Below, one piece after another: positions 41,586 to 51,156 of a stretch of DNA of 64,000 nt. The translations under genes and the position numbers were made by a program. Location of the stretch: assembly GCF_013377085.1 (NCBI RefSeq), contig NZ_JACAAX010000006.1:62001-126000 (forward strand), read 5' to 3'. The stretch is from Rhodoplanes sp. Its GTDB lineage: Bacteria; Pseudomonadota; Alphaproteobacteria; Rhizobiales; Xanthobacteraceae. The notes below the pieces were generated by a model. That model did no database searches. It saw only the letters and a list, made by a program, of their open reading frames with translations, and was not told the origin of the DNA. Within the stretch, counting starts at the first letter, position 1; each line of letters opens with the position of its first letter.

Positions 41586-44348
41586 ATGATCGAAAAAACC
41601 TATCAGCCTGCCGCCATCGAGGACCGCATCTCGGCCGCCTGGGAGACCGCGCAGGCGTTCCGGGCCGGTCGGCCAGAGCGGCGGACGGCGGCGCCTTATT
41701 GCCTGGTGATCCCGCCGCCCAACGTCACCGGCTCGCTCCACATGGGGCACGCCCTCAACAACACCCTGCAGGACGTGCTGGTGCGCTTCGAGCGCATGCG
41801 CGGCCGCGATGTGCTGTGGCAGCCGGGGACCGACCATGCCGGCATCGCCACCCAGATGGTGGTCGAGCGCCAGCTCATGGAGCGCCAGGAGCCGTCGCGC
41901 CGCGACATGGGCCGCGAGGCGTTCCTGGAGCGCGTCTGGGCCTGGAAGGCGGAATCGGGCGGCACCATCGTCAACCAGCTCCGGCGGCTCGGCGCCTCCT
42001 GCGACTGGTCGCGCGAGCGCTTCACCATGGACGAGGGCCTGTCCCGCGCCGTTCTGAAGGTGTTCGTCGAGCTTTACGACCAGGGGCTGATCTACAAGGA
42101 CAAGCGGCTGGTCAACTGGGACCCGAAGCTCCTGACCGCCATCTCGGATCTCGAGGTGCAGCAGGTCGAGGTGAAGGGGAACCTCTGGTACATCCGCTAC
42201 CCGGTGGAGGGTACCCAGGAGACCATCACGGTCGCGACCACCCGGCCGGAGACCATGCTGGGCGATACCGCGGTCGCCGTGCATCCCGACGACGAGCGCT
42301 ACCAGCACCTCATCGGCAGCCATGTGATCCTGCCGCTGGTCGGCCGCCGCATCCCGATCGTCGCCGACACCTATTCGGACCCGGAGAAGGGCACGGGCGC
42401 GGTCAAGATCACGCCGGCGCACGATTTCAACGACTTCGAGGTCGGCCGGCGGCACCATCTGCCGCTGGTCAGCGTGCTCGACACCGAAGGCCGGCTCGAT
42501 CTCGCCGAGAACGCCGCCTTCCTGGAGGACGTGCCGGTCACCGAGGCGCTGCAGGAGACCATCGCGCTGCATGGGCTCGACCGCTTCGAGGCCCGCAAGA
42601 AGATCGTCGAGCGGCTGGAGGCCGAGGGCCTGCTCGAGAAGATCGAGCCGCACCCCCACATGGTGCCGCACGGCGACCGCTCCGGCGCCGTGATCGAGCC
42701 GTTCCTGACCGACCAGTGGTACGTCAACGCCAAGGCGCTGGCAGTGCGCGCCATCGAGGCGGTGCGAGACGGCTCGACCGTGTTCGTTCCGAAGACCTGG
42801 GAGAAGACCTATTTCGAGTGGATGGAGAACATCCAGCCCTGGTGCATCTCCCGCCAGCTCTGGTGGGGCCACCAGATCCCGGCCTGGTACGGGCCGGACG
42901 GAAAGGTGTTCGTCGCCGAGACCGAGGAGGAGGCGGTCGCCCGCGCGCTCGCTTATTACGCCGAGACCGAGGCCATCACGCCCATGGAAGGGCACGACAT
43001 GGCGCTCGACCCGGAGAGCCGCGAGCCCTTCCTGATCCGCGACGAGGACGTGCTCGACACCTGGTTCTCGTCGGCCCTGTGGCCGTTCTCGACGCTGGGC
43101 TGGCCGGACCAGACCCCGGAGGTCGCGCGGTTCTACCCGACGAGCGTGCTCGTGACCGGGTTCGACATCATTTTCTTCTGGGTTGCCAGGATGATGATGA
43201 TGGGACTTCACTTCATGGACGAGGTCCCGTTCAAGACCGTCTACATCCACGCCCTGGTCCGCGACGAGCGCGGCCAGAAGATGTCGAAGTCCAAGGGCAA
43301 CGTCATCGACCCCCTGGAGCTGATCGACCAGTACGGCGCCGATGCGCTGCGCTTCACGCTCGCCGCCATGGCGGCGCAGGGCCGCGACATCAAGCTCGCC
43401 AAGTCCCGGGTCGAGGGCTACCGCAACTTCGCGACCAAGCTGTGGAACGCCTGCCGGTTCGCCGAGATGAACGGCTGCGCCGCCGTGCCGGGCTTCAATC
43501 CGCGCGCCAACGACAGCGTTCTCAATCGCTGGATCGGCCACGAGCTGTCCCGCACGGTCGCCGAGACCACCGAGGCGCTGGAGGCCTACAAGTTCAACGA
43601 GGCGGCGGCCAGCGTCTATCGCTTCGTCTGGAACGTCTATTGCGACTGGTATCTCGAACTCGCCAAGCCGGTCCTGCTCGGGGCGGACGGGCCGGAGAAG
43701 ACCGAGACCCGGGCCATGGTGGCCCATGTCCGCGACGAGATCATCAAGCTCCTGCACCCGTTCATGCCGTTCGTGACCGAGGAGCTGTGGGCCGTCACGG
43801 CGGAAGGCGGCGACCCGCGAAAAAGCCTGCTGGCGCTTGCGCCTTGGCCGGAGCCGAAGGGCCTCGACGACGAGGAGGCGGAGGCGGAGATCGGCTGGGT
43901 CATCGATCTGGTGACGGCGGTGCGCTCGGTGCGGGCCGAGATGAACGTCCCGCCCGCGACCTTGCTGCCGCTGGTGCTCACCGGCGCCCGCATGACCGCC
44001 GAACGCGCCAAGCGGCTGCCCGAGGTGATGCGGCTGGCGCGGCTGTCCGGAATCGAGTCCGCCGACGCCGTGCCGAAGGGCTCGGTCCAGCTCGTGGTCC
44101 GCGGCGAGGTGGCGGCGATTCCGCTCGCCGGCGTCATCGACCTCGCGGCCGAGCGGGCCCGCCTCGGCAAGGAGAAGGCCAAGGCCGAGGCCGACATCGC
44201 CCGGGTCGACGGCAAGCTCGGCAATGCCGACTTCCTGGCCCGCGCCCCCGAGGAGGTGGTCGAGGGCGAGCGCGAGAAGCGCGAGGAGGCGATGGCCCGC
44301 CGGGCCAAGATCCTCGAGGCGCTGGAGCGGCTCAAGGACGCCGGCTGA
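41586..44348 (+). CDS. valS: Valyl-tRNA synthetase
   Basis: ValRS, 920 residues; it charges tRNA-Val and edits threonine. The class I motifs are [20 protein letters not shown] (HMGH form of HIGH) near residue 45 and [12 protein letters not shown] near 560. The editing domain includes [17 protein letters not shown] and [19 protein letters not shown]. The C-terminal coiled-coil arm is clear ([20 protein letters not shown]). No good Shine-Dalgarno sequence stands before ATG 41586; the palindromic repeat ends 23 bases upstream. TTGACA at 41462-41467 could be a -35 element, but the matching -10 is poor. Confidence 0.98.
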   Translation: MIEKTYQPAAIEDRISAAWETAQAFRAGRPERRTAAPYCLVIPPPNVTGSLHMGHALNNTLQDVLVRFERMRGRDVLWQPGTDHAGIATQMVVERQLMERQEPSRRDMGREAFLERVWAWKAESGGTIVNQLRRLGASCDWSRERFTMDEGLSRAVLKVFVELYDQGLIYKDKRLVNWDPKLLTAISDLEVQQVEVKGNLWYIRYPVEGTQETITVATTRPETMLGDTAVAVHPDDERYQHLIGSHVILPLVGRRIPIVADTYSDPEKGTGAVKITPAHDFNDFEVGRRHHLPLVSVLDTEGRLDLAENAAFLEDVPVTEALQETIALHGLDRFEARKKIVERLEAEGLLEKIEPHPHMVPHGDRSGAVIEPFLTDQWYVNAKALAVRAIEAVRDGSTVFVPKTWEKTYFEWMENIQPWCISRQLWWGHQIPAWYGPDGKVFVAETEEEAVARALAYYAETEAITPMEGHDMALDPESREPFLIRDEDVLDTWFSSALWPFSTLGWPDQTPEVARFYPTSVLVTGFDIIFFWVARMMMMGLHFMDEVPFKTVYIHALVRDERGQKMSKSKGNVIDPLELIDQYGADALRFTLAAMAAQGRDIKLAKSRVEGYRNFATKLWNACRFAEMNGCAAVPGFNPRANDSVLNRWIGHELSRTVAETTEALEAYKFNEAAASVYRFVWNVYCDWYLELAKPVLLGADGPEKTETRAMVAHVRDEIIKLLHPFMPFVTEELWAVTAEGGDPRKSLLALAPWPEPKGLDDEEAEAEIGWVIDLVTAVRSVRAEMNVPPATLLPLVLTGARMTAERAKRLPEVMRLARLSGIESADAVPKGSVQLVVRGEVAAIPLAGVIDLAAERARLGKEKAKAEADIARVDGKLGNADFLARAPEEVVEGEREKREEAMARRAKILEALERLKDAG

Positions 44349-44361
44349 AGCGCCCGCCGGG

Positions 44362-44379
44362 CGGGTCCGCCAGGACCCG
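44362..44379 (+). terminator. Candidate terminator after valS
   Basis: CGGGTCC (44362-44368), loop GCCA, GGACCCG (44373-44379) is a perfect 7-bp hairpin 13 bases after the valS stop. No T tract follows, so it is a weak candidate. The rest of the 266-base gap to glnK has no clear sigma-54 promoter. Confidence 0.4.
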
Positions 44380-44485
44380 ACTCGTCGGGGCTGGTGCCCG
44401 TTCGCGCAGCGGCGGCTGCGGCAGTCTTGTGCTGCGGCCGCCACGAACCCCGCCAAAATGGGGGACGGCGCGCGATTTCGCTTAA

Positions 44486-44953
<468 letters not shown>

Positions 44954-44981
44954 GCGCCGGGTCGCAAGGGGGGACACCGCT

Positions 44982-46328
44982 ATGACTCCAACACGCCCGT
45001 GGCGCCGGTTCGGCGCCGCGACGGTGGCCGCCGCCGTGTTGGCGGCGCTCGCGCTCGGGCCGGCCGCCGCACAGGACCCCGCACAGGCCGCCGGCAAGAT
45101 CGATGCGGCCGACACCGCCTGGATGATCGCCGCGACCGCGCTGGTGCTGATGATGAGCATCCCGGGGCTGGCGCTGTTCTATTCCGGCATGGTCCGCAAG
45201 AAGAACATCCTCGCCACCATGGCCCAGACCTTCGTCGCCACCGCGCTGGGCTCGGTGCTGTGGGCCGTGCTCGGCTACTCGTTGACATTTTCGGGCGACG
45301 GCGCCGTGATCGGCTCGCTCGACCGGGTGATGCTGCACGGCATCGGCCTCGACACGGTCAGCCCGCTCGCCAAGACCATCCCCGAGATGCTGTTCATGCT
45401 CTACCAGATGACCTTCGCGGTCATCACGGTGGCGCTGGTGGCCGGCTCGGTCGCCGACCGCATGCGGTTCTCGGCCTTCGTCTGGTTCGCGTTCGGCTGG
45501 CTGTTCCTGGTCTATGTGCCGATCGCCCACTGGGTGTGGGGCGGCGGCTTCCTGATGCAGCTCGGCACCATCGACTTCGCCGGCGGCCTGGTGGTCCATC
45601 TCAATGCCGGCGTCGCCGGCCTGGTCGCCGCCCTGGTGCTCGGCCGCCGGCACGGCTACGGAGCCGAGAACTTCGCCCCGCACGACCTGTCGCTCGCCGT
45701 GATCGGCACCGGCCTGCTGTGGGTCGGCTGGTTCGGCTTCAACGGCGGCTCGGCGCTGGGGGCCGGCTCGCGCGCCGTGTTCGCCATCGTGGCCACCCAT
45801 CTCGCCGCCGCCTCCGGGGCACTCGCCTGGCTGGCGCTCGAATGGCTGACCCGCGGCAAGCCGTCGGTGCTCGGCATGATCTCGGGGGCGGTCGCCGGCC
45901 TCGGCACCATCACGCCGGCCTCCGGCTTCGTGCTGCCCTGGCACGGTATCGTCATCGGCCTGATGGCCGGTGTCATCTGCTTCTATGCCTGCACCTGGCT
46001 GAAGACCAAGCTCGGCTACGACGACTCCCTCGACGTCTTCGGCGTCCACGGCATCGGCGGCGCCGTCGGCACGCTGCTTGCCGGGGTGTTCGCGACCGCG
46101 GCGGTGTCGGCCACTCCGGAGCTGCCGGGCGGGGTCCCGGGCCTGCTCGAAGGCCATCCGGAGCAGCTCGTCGCCCAGCTCTACGGCGTGCTGGCGATTC
46201 TCGCCTGGTCGGGCCTCGTCACCTTCGTGCTGCTGATGCTGGTCCAGCGGCTGGTGCCGCTGCGGGTCGGCCGCCAGCAGGAGATCGAGGGGCTCGACGT
46301 CACCCAGCACGGCGAGGCGCTGCAGTAA
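44982..46328 (+). CDS. amtB: Ammonium transporter
   Basis: An Amt-family ammonium channel of 448 residues. A cleavable signal peptide (RRFGAATVAAAVLAALALGP, then AAAQD) precedes eleven hydrophobic segments. Signature stretches are DTAWMIAATALVLMMSIPGL and ALFYSGMVRKKNIL at TM1, the pore region YVPIAHWVWGGGFLMQLGTI with the conserved Trp, DFAGGLVVHLNAGVAGLVAA with the first pore His, and DVFGVHGIGGAVGTLLAGVF with the second. It is cotranscribed with glnK, whose product plugs the channel when nitrogen is plentiful. A strong GC hairpin follows. Confidence 0.97.
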   Translation: MTPTRPWRRFGAATVAAAVLAALALGPAAAQDPAQAAGKIDAADTAWMIAATALVLMMSIPGLALFYSGMVRKKNILATMAQTFVATALGSVLWAVLGYSLTFSGDGAVIGSLDRVMLHGIGLDTVSPLAKTIPEMLFMLYQMTFAVITVALVAGSVADRMRFSAFVWFAFGWLFLVYVPIAHWVWGGGFLMQLGTIDFAGGLVVHLNAGVAGLVAALVLGRRHGYGAENFAPHDLSLAVIGTGLLWVGWFGFNGGSALGAGSRAVFAIVATHLAAASGALAWLALEWLTRGKPSVLGMISGAVAGLGTITPASGFVLPWHGIVIGLMAGVICFYACTWLKTKLGYDDSLDVFGVHGIGGAVGTLLAGVFATAAVSATPELPGGVPGLLEGHPEQLVAQLYGVLAILAWSGLVTFVLLMLVQRLVPLRVGRQQEIEGLDVTQHGEALQ

Positions 46329-46353
46329 GGCTGCGCCCATGGGGTTCGGAGAG

Positions 46354-46379
46354 GCGGTCCCGGGACACCGGGGCCGCCG
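46354..46379. terminator. Hairpin between convergent amtB and 3-methyladenine glycosylase genes
   Basis: GGCGGTCCCGG (46354-46364), loop GACA, CCGGGGCCGCC (46369-46379) form an 11-bp stem with one G-U pair. It sits in the 89-base gap between the two convergent genes and can serve both. There is no T tract on the plus side. Confidence 0.5.
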
Positions 46380-46417
46380 CCGCAGCCTTCGATCGTCGGT
46401 CCAATCGAATTTCTGGT

Positions 46418-47035
46418 TCAGCGCACCGGCCGGGCCGGCGCCGCCGGCCGGAACGGCCGGCTGAGATAGGGCGAGCCCTTCAGCCCGTAGCGCCACGGCT
46501 TCTCGGCCGCCTTGGTGATGCCTATCCGCGGACCGGCGACGATCGCGGGCTTTTTGGCGCGCGCCAGCAGAACGAAGGGGGCCGCGTCGAGCGGGGCGCC
46601 GTCGAGTGCCCTGGTGATGCCGAGGGCCTGGCACAGCCGGCCCGGCCCGCTGCACAGGAGGCGCTCGTCCTCGACGCCACGCCGCGCCCGCATCGCCTCC
46701 AGCCCGGCGGTCGGCGCCAGCGCCCGGATCAGCACGGCGCTCGCCTCGCCCTCCGGCTCGCACACCGCGTTCACGCACCAGTGGATGCCGTAGGACCGGT
46801 AGACATACGCATGGCCGGGCGGGCCGAACATCACGGCGTTGCGCGCGGTGCGCCCGACATAGCTGTGCGCCGCCGGGTCGGTGTGGTGGTAGGCCTCGAC
46901 CTCGACGATGACGCCGCCGACGCCGTCGACCAAAAGGGTCGCGCCGATCAGCCCGGGCGCGACGCGATGGACGCTGCGGTCGAAGAAGCGGCGCTGCAAA
47001 GGGGACGGGGCACGGGGGAGGGCGGTCGTCTGCAT
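46418..47035 (-). CDS. mpg: DNA-3-methyladenine glycosylase (AAG/Mpg type)
   Basis: A base-excision repair enzyme of 205 residues that removes alkylated purines. The family signature [20 protein letters not shown] contains the catalytic Glu, followed by [20 protein letters not shown] and the [23 protein letters not shown]-binding stretch. [20 protein letters not shown] is the typical end. I chose the start at 47035 ([10 protein letters not shown]) because it gives the usual length; there is no strong ribosome-binding site, and the frame is open upstream. It is convergent with amtB and divergent from ilvD. Confidence 0.92.
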   Translation of the reverse strand: MQTTALPRAPSPLQRRFFDRSVHRVAPGLIGATLLVDGVGGVIVEVEAYHHTDPAAHSYVGRTARNAVMFGPPGHAYVYRSYGIHWCVNAVCEPEGEASAVLIRALAPTAGLEAMRARRGVEDERLLCSGPGRLCQALGITRALDGAPLDAAPFVLLARAKKPAIVAGPRIGITKAAEKPWRYGLKGSPYLSRPFRPAAPARPVR

Positions 47036-47371
47036 GGTGAAGGAAATCTCGACGAGATCGATCGCTTCGTCACCGTCGCTTTGACGGTCCGGCGACGGTG
47101 GCTGTGCATAGTGGCGCCGGGGCGACGGGGTTTTCTGCAGATTGATCGTGCATGCAGGACGCCGCGCGTCGCGTGGCGGTCTGTGCACGCGTGACCACAG
47201 CGTGTGTCGCGGCAGCAACAGGGGATCAACATTTCCGTGACCGGGCCGGTAACGACCCTAAACGCCTATTTTCCGCCACACGCCTCCACGATTTCGAATG
47301 GGTCCAGATCGCAGTCCACGACGCCCGTGAGCGTCGGTCGTCCGCGATCTCGACCGGGGACATGACGCGAG
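47036..47371. other. Divergent intergenic region, mpg / ilvD
   Basis: These 336 bases should hold the promoters of two divergent genes. They contain a perfect inverted repeat, CACCGTCGC (47071-47079) and GCGACGGTG (47092-47100), and a near-palindrome at 47237-47253, listed separately. I find no leader peptide rich in branched-chain codons, no T-box-like feature and no convincing -35/-10 pair. Confidence 0.6.
47237..47253. promoter_or_regulatory. Near-palindrome upstream of ilvD, possible operator
   Basis: GTGACCGG (47237-47244), a central G, then CCGGTAAC (47246-47253): one mismatch in eight base pairs. It is 118 bases before the ilvD start and followed by an AT-richer stretch (CTAAACGCCTATTTT). 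The symmetry suits a dimeric regulator, but none is identified. Confidence 0.3.
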
Positions 47372-49096
47372 ATGGATGCCAGGACCGACCTCAAGAGCAG
47401 GCTGCCCAGCCGGCACGTGACCGAGGGTCCCGACCGCGCGCCGCATCGGTCCTACTACTACGCCATGGGCCTCACCAAGGAGCAGATTCACCAGCCCTTC
47501 GTCGGGGTGGCGAGCTGCTGGAACGAGGCCGCGCCGTGCAACATCGCGCTGATGCGGCAGGCCCAGGCGGTGAAGAAGGGCGTCGCTGCCGGTGGCGGCA
47601 CGCCGCGCGAGTTCTGCACCATCACGGTGACGGACGGCATCGCCATGGGCCACGAGGGCATGAAGTCCTCGCTGCCGTCTCGCGAGGTCATCGCCGACTC
47701 GGTCGAGCTGACCATGCGGGGCCACGCCTATGACGCGCTGGTCGGGATCGCCGGCTGCGACAAGTCGCTGCCCGGCATGATGATGGCCATGTGCCGGCTG
47801 AACGTGCCGTCGATCTTCATCTATGGCGGCTCGATCCTGCCCGGCACCTTCAAGGGGCAGCCCGTCACGGTTCAGGACGTCTTCGAGGCGGTCGGCCGCC
47901 ACTCGGTCGGCGACCTCTCCGACGCCGACCTCGACGAGCTCGAGCAGGTCGCCTGTCCGTCGGCCGGCGCCTGCGGGGCGCAGTTCACCGCAAACACCAT
48001 GGCGACCGTCTCCGAGGCGATCGGCCTGGCGCTGCCTTACTCGGCCGGCGCGCCGGCGCCCTTCGAGATGCGCGACCGCTTCTGCATGACGGCCGGCGAG
48101 CTGATCGTCGACCTGATCCGGCGCAACATCCGGCCTCGCGATATTGTGACCCGCGAGGCGCTGGAAAATGCCGCCGCCGCGGTTGCGGCCACGGGCGGTT
48201 CGACCAATGCTGCGTTGCATCTTCCGGCGATCGCCAACGAGTGCGGTATCGCCTTCGATTTGTTCGATGTGTCCGATGTGTTCAAGCGTACCCCATATAT
48301 TGCGGACCTCAAGCCGGGCGGCCGATACGTCGCCAAGGATCTGTTCGAGGTCGGCGGCATTCCGCTCATCCTCAAGACGCTTCTCGACCACGGCTTCCTG
48401 CACGGCGACTGCATGACCGTGACGGGCCGCACCATGGCCGAGAACCTCGCCCATGTGGCCTGGAACAAGGCGCAGGACGTCGTGCGTCCCGCCAACCGTC
48501 CGCTGCTGCCGACCGGCGGCGTGGTCGGCCTCAAGGGCAATCTCGCTCCCGACGGCGCCATCGTGAAGATCGCCGGCATGGAGAGCCTCACCTTCACGGG
48601 CCCGGCGCGCTGCTTCGACGGCGAGGAGGCCTGCTTCGAGGCGGTCAAGAAGCGCCGCTACAAGGACGGCGACGTGCTGGTCATCCGCCACGAGGGGCCG
48701 CAGGGCGGCCCCGGCATGCGCGAGATGCTGGCCACGACGGCGGCGCTGTACGGCCAGGGCACCGGCGGCAAGGTCGCGCTGATCACCGACGGGCGCTTCT
48801 CCGGTGCCACCCGCGGCTTCTGCGTCGGCCATGTCGGCCCCGAGGCGGCGGCCGGCGGGCCGATCGGCCTCCTGCGCGACGGCGACATCATCGAGATCGA
48901 CGCCGACGCCGGCACCCTGAACGTCAAGCTGCCGAAGGCGGAGCTCGACCGGCGCCGCGAGGATTTCAAGACCAAACGGACGACGGCGACGTCGGGTTAC
49001 TTGTGGAAATACGCCCAGCAGGTGGGCCCGGCGCGGACCGGCGCCGTCACCCATCCGGGCGCTGTGGCCGAGAAGAAGTGTTATGCGGACGTCTAG
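47372..49096 (+). CDS. ilvD: Dihydroxy-acid dehydratase
   Basis: IlvD, 574 residues; it dehydrates 2,3-dihydroxy acids to 2-oxo acids in valine, leucine and isoleucine synthesis, using a [2Fe-2S] or [4Fe-4S] cluster. Cluster cysteines lie in ASCWNEAAPCN, AGCDKSLPGMM and CPSAGACGAQFTANTMA. The C-terminal part has LITDGRFSGATRGFCVGHVG and PEAAAGGPIGLLRDGD, with the catalytic serine region. The length matches the family. Its last 14 bases overlap the start of the exoR-like gene, which is unusual and may couple their translation. Confidence 0.97.
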   Translation: MDARTDLKSRLPSRHVTEGPDRAPHRSYYYAMGLTKEQIHQPFVGVASCWNEAAPCNIALMRQAQAVKKGVAAGGGTPREFCTITVTDGIAMGHEGMKSSLPSREVIADSVELTMRGHAYDALVGIAGCDKSLPGMMMAMCRLNVPSIFIYGGSILPGTFKGQPVTVQDVFEAVGRHSVGDLSDADLDELEQVACPSAGACGAQFTANTMATVSEAIGLALPYSAGAPAPFEMRDRFCMTAGELIVDLIRRNIRPRDIVTREALENAAAAVAATGGSTNAALHLPAIANECGIAFDLFDVSDVFKRTPYIADLKPGGRYVAKDLFEVGGIPLILKTLLDHGFLHGDCMTVTGRTMAENLAHVAWNKAQDVVRPANRPLLPTGGVVGLKGNLAPDGAIVKIAGMESLTFTGPARCFDGEEACFEAVKKRRYKDGDVLVIRHEGPQGGPGMREMLATTAALYGQGTGGKVALITDGRFSGATRGFCVGHVGPEAAAGGPIGLLRDGDIIEIDADAGTLNVKLPKAELDRRREDFKTKRTTATSGYLWKYAQQVGPARTGAVTHPGAVAEKKCYADV

Positions 49097-49973
49097 TCGT
49101 ATAGGCATTCTCGCCGTTGCGGGCCTGGCCATCGGGCTGGGGACCGCGCTCGCGTTCGACGGCTCGCGCACGCCGGGCGAGATCGCGCCCGCCGTGAGCG
49201 TCGATCTTTTCCCGCGCGGTACCGTCATCATGTCGCCGGGGCGGCTGCCGTCGCCGCCGGAGCTGCGCAGCATCACGCCGGTCGAAGCCTTCCGCTCGGG
49301 GGCCCAGGCGCTGCGTGCCGGCGATACCAAGGGCGGCGTCTCCTCGCTCGAATACGCCGCGGCGAGCGGCCACCCGATCGCCCAGTGGAAGCTCGGCCGC
49401 ATGTATGCGGACGGCGACGGCGTCAAGCAGGACGACGTGCGTGCCTTCGAGTATTTCCGCGAGGTCGCCGACGCCCATGCGGACGAGAGCCCGGGCACGC
49501 CGCGGGCCCGCTTCGTCGCCAACGCCTTCGTGGCGCTCGGCGGCTACTATCTCGACGGCATCCCGAACTCGACCGTGAAGGCCGACCCGGACCGGGCCCG
49601 CGAGATGTACACCTATGCGGCGTCCTATTTCGGCGATCCCGACGCCCAGTACCATCTCGGCCGCATGTATCTCGAAGGCCCCGGCGGCGTGAAGGATGCT
49701 CGCCAGGCGGCGCGTTGGCTGCAGCTCGCCGCCAACAAGGGCCAGTACCAGGCCCAGGCATTGCTCGGCGCCATGCTGTTCAAGGGCGAGGCGGTGCCGC
49801 GCCAGGGCGCCCGCGGCCTGATGTGGCTCACCCTCGCCCGCGACGCCGCGACGGCCCAGGAGGCCTGGATCTCCGACATGCACGCCGCCGCCTTCAAGAC
49901 GGCGACCGACGACGAGCGGGCGACGGCGCTCTCCTATATCGAGCGCTGGCTGCGCGGCGGCCGGCGGGAGTAG
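49083..49973 (+). CDS. exoR: ExoR-like Sel1-repeat periplasmic protein
   Basis: A secreted Sel1-repeat protein of 296 residues. It has a short signal peptide (RIGILAVAGLAIGLGTALAF). Sel1 helices are evident in HPIAQWKLGRMYADGDGVKQ, DPDAQYHLGRMYLEGPGGVK and YQAQALLGAMLFKGEAVPRQ. The ANAFVALGGYYLDGIPNSTV and GLMWLTLARDAAT stretches are those I associate with rhizobial ExoR, the periplasmic inhibitor of the ChvG-ChvI system that controls exopolysaccharide and envelope genes. The assignment comes from sequence memory. ChvG/ChvI genes are not in the window. The start lies inside ilvD. Confidence 0.8.
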   Translation: MRTSSRIGILAVAGLAIGLGTALAFDGSRTPGEIAPAVSVDLFPRGTVIMSPGRLPSPPELRSITPVEAFRSGAQALRAGDTKGGVSSLEYAAASGHPIAQWKLGRMYADGDGVKQDDVRAFEYFREVADAHADESPGTPRARFVANAFVALGGYYLDGIPNSTVKADPDRAREMYTYAASYFGDPDAQYHLGRMYLEGPGGVKDARQAARWLQLAANKGQYQAQALLGAMLFKGEAVPRQGARGLMWLTLARDAATAQEAWISDMHAAAFKTATDDERATALSYIERWLRGGRRE

Positions 49974-50036
49974 GGGCGGCGAAGTCCAAGTACAGCAGAA
50001 AACGGGGCCCGAACGAACCCGGCGGCCGCTGCCGGC

Positions 50037-50831
50037 TCAGGCCGCGTCGATAGCCAGGTCGCACCACACCGGCACGTGGTCGGACGGCTTGTCCCAGCCG
50101 CGCACATGCTTGTCGATGCCGGCGGCGACGAGCCGGTCGGCCGCCTGCGGGGACAGCAGCAGGTGATCGATCCGCAGGCCCATGTTCTTCTGCCAGCAGC
50201 CCGCCTGATAGTCCCAGAACGTGTAGAGGCCGGGAGCGTCCGAGCCCGCCCGGATCGCGTCCGTGAAGCCCATCGTCGTCAGCGCCGAGAACCTCTCCCG
50301 GGTGGTCGGCAGGAAGAGGGCGTCCTTCGCCCAGGCCTCGGGATTGGGGACATCCTTTTCGGACGGCAGCACATTGTAGTCGCCGGCCATCACGAACGGC
50401 TCCTCCAGCGCCAGGCGCTCCTGCGCATAGGCAGCGAGGCGGTCCATCCAGCGCAGCTTGTAGGGGTACTTCTCGGTGCCGACCGGGTTGCCGTTGGGCA
50501 GGTAGAGGCATGCGACCCGGACCGCGCCGCCGCTCCCGGTCGAGACGACGCCCTCGAGGAAGCGGGCGTGGTCGTCGGCCGGATCGCCGGGCAGGCCTGC
50601 CGTCACCTCGTCGAAGGGCCGGCGCGACAGCAGGGCGACGCCGTTGAAGGTTTTTTGGCCGTGCACGGCCACGTTGTAGCCGGCGGCCTCGATCGGATCG
50701 CGCGGAAACGCGTCGTCGACACACTTGGTCTCCTGCAAGCAGACGATGTCGGGCCGCCGCTCCGCCAGCCAGGAGAGCAGGTTGTCGAGGCGCTGCTTCA
50801 CCGAATTAACATTCCAGGTTGCAATGCGCAT
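50037..50831 (-). CDS. xth: Exodeoxyribonuclease III
   Basis: An apurinic/apyrimidinic endonuclease and 3' to 5' exonuclease of 264 residues, for base-excision repair. MRIATWNVNSVKQRL starts the fold, LQETKCVDDAFP carries the metal-binding Glu, VACLYLPNGNPVGTEKYPYK and VMAGDYNVLPSEKDV hold the catalytic Tyr, Asp and Asn, and KPSDHVPVWCDL has the final Asp-His pair. The length fits ExoIII. It is convergent with the exoR-like gene, an adjacency I recall from other Rhizobiales. Confidence 0.96.
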   Translation of the reverse strand: MRIATWNVNSVKQRLDNLLSWLAERRPDIVCLQETKCVDDAFPRDPIEAAGYNVAVHGQKTFNGVALLSRRPFDEVTAGLPGDPADDHARFLEGVVSTGSGGAVRVACLYLPNGNPVGTEKYPYKLRWMDRLAAYAQERLALEEPFVMAGDYNVLPSEKDVPNPEAWAKDALFLPTTRERFSALTTMGFTDAIRAGSDAPGLYTFWDYQAGCWQKNMGLRIDHLLLSPQAADRLVAAGIDKHVRGWDKPSDHVPVWCDLAIDAA

Positions 50832-51156
50832 CGAATGACCGTTTCGACTAACGTTCCGTTGTCGGGCAGCGGGGACAATGCCTTGTCAAGCTGCGACAAA
50901 TCAATCACGTTTTGGAATAACCGCGGCTGGGCCGCTGCACGGCCTGCGGCGGTATGCTATTTGCAGCAGTTGGTAGTATAACTTGCCAGTACGGTCGGCA
51001 CCCCCGGCGCTGTTCCGTTGCTGATCGAGGATCCGATGGCCTCGTTGCTGTTCGACTCCTGGTTTGGTGACGAGAGTGCGCGTCGCGGTCATCATGCGCG
51101 GCCCATCCGGTTCTCCCGAACTTGACCCTCGGCATTCGGACGACGACGGACCCGAC
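50832..51156. other. Divergent intergenic region, xth / RND adaptor
   Basis: These 325 bases contain an array of TTGTC and GACAA half-sites at 50859-50899 (listed separately) and a TATAAC hexamer at 50977-50982 that could be the -10 of the efflux operon; the -35 position (ATGCTA) is poor. The adaptor frame is open through the last 90 bases from a GTG at 51064, but that part lacks signal-peptide character. I see no other gene. Confidence 0.6.
50859..50899. promoter_or_regulatory. Array of TTGTC / GACAA half-sites, possible operator
   Basis: Four half-sites alternate: TTGTC 50859-50863, GACAA 50874-50878, TTGTC 50883-50887, GACAA 50895-50899, with spacers of 10, 4 and 7 bases. Two nested dyads in 41 bases, between a repair gene and an efflux operon, suggest cooperative binding of a dimeric repressor such as a TetR-type protein (inference). 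No regulator gene is adjacent. Confidence 0.4.

Noticed and set aside
50832-50900. LexA box (GTTC-N7-GTTC) before xth
   Set aside because: Only a single GTTC and a poor GTTT-N8-GTTC were seen; the spacing is wrong.
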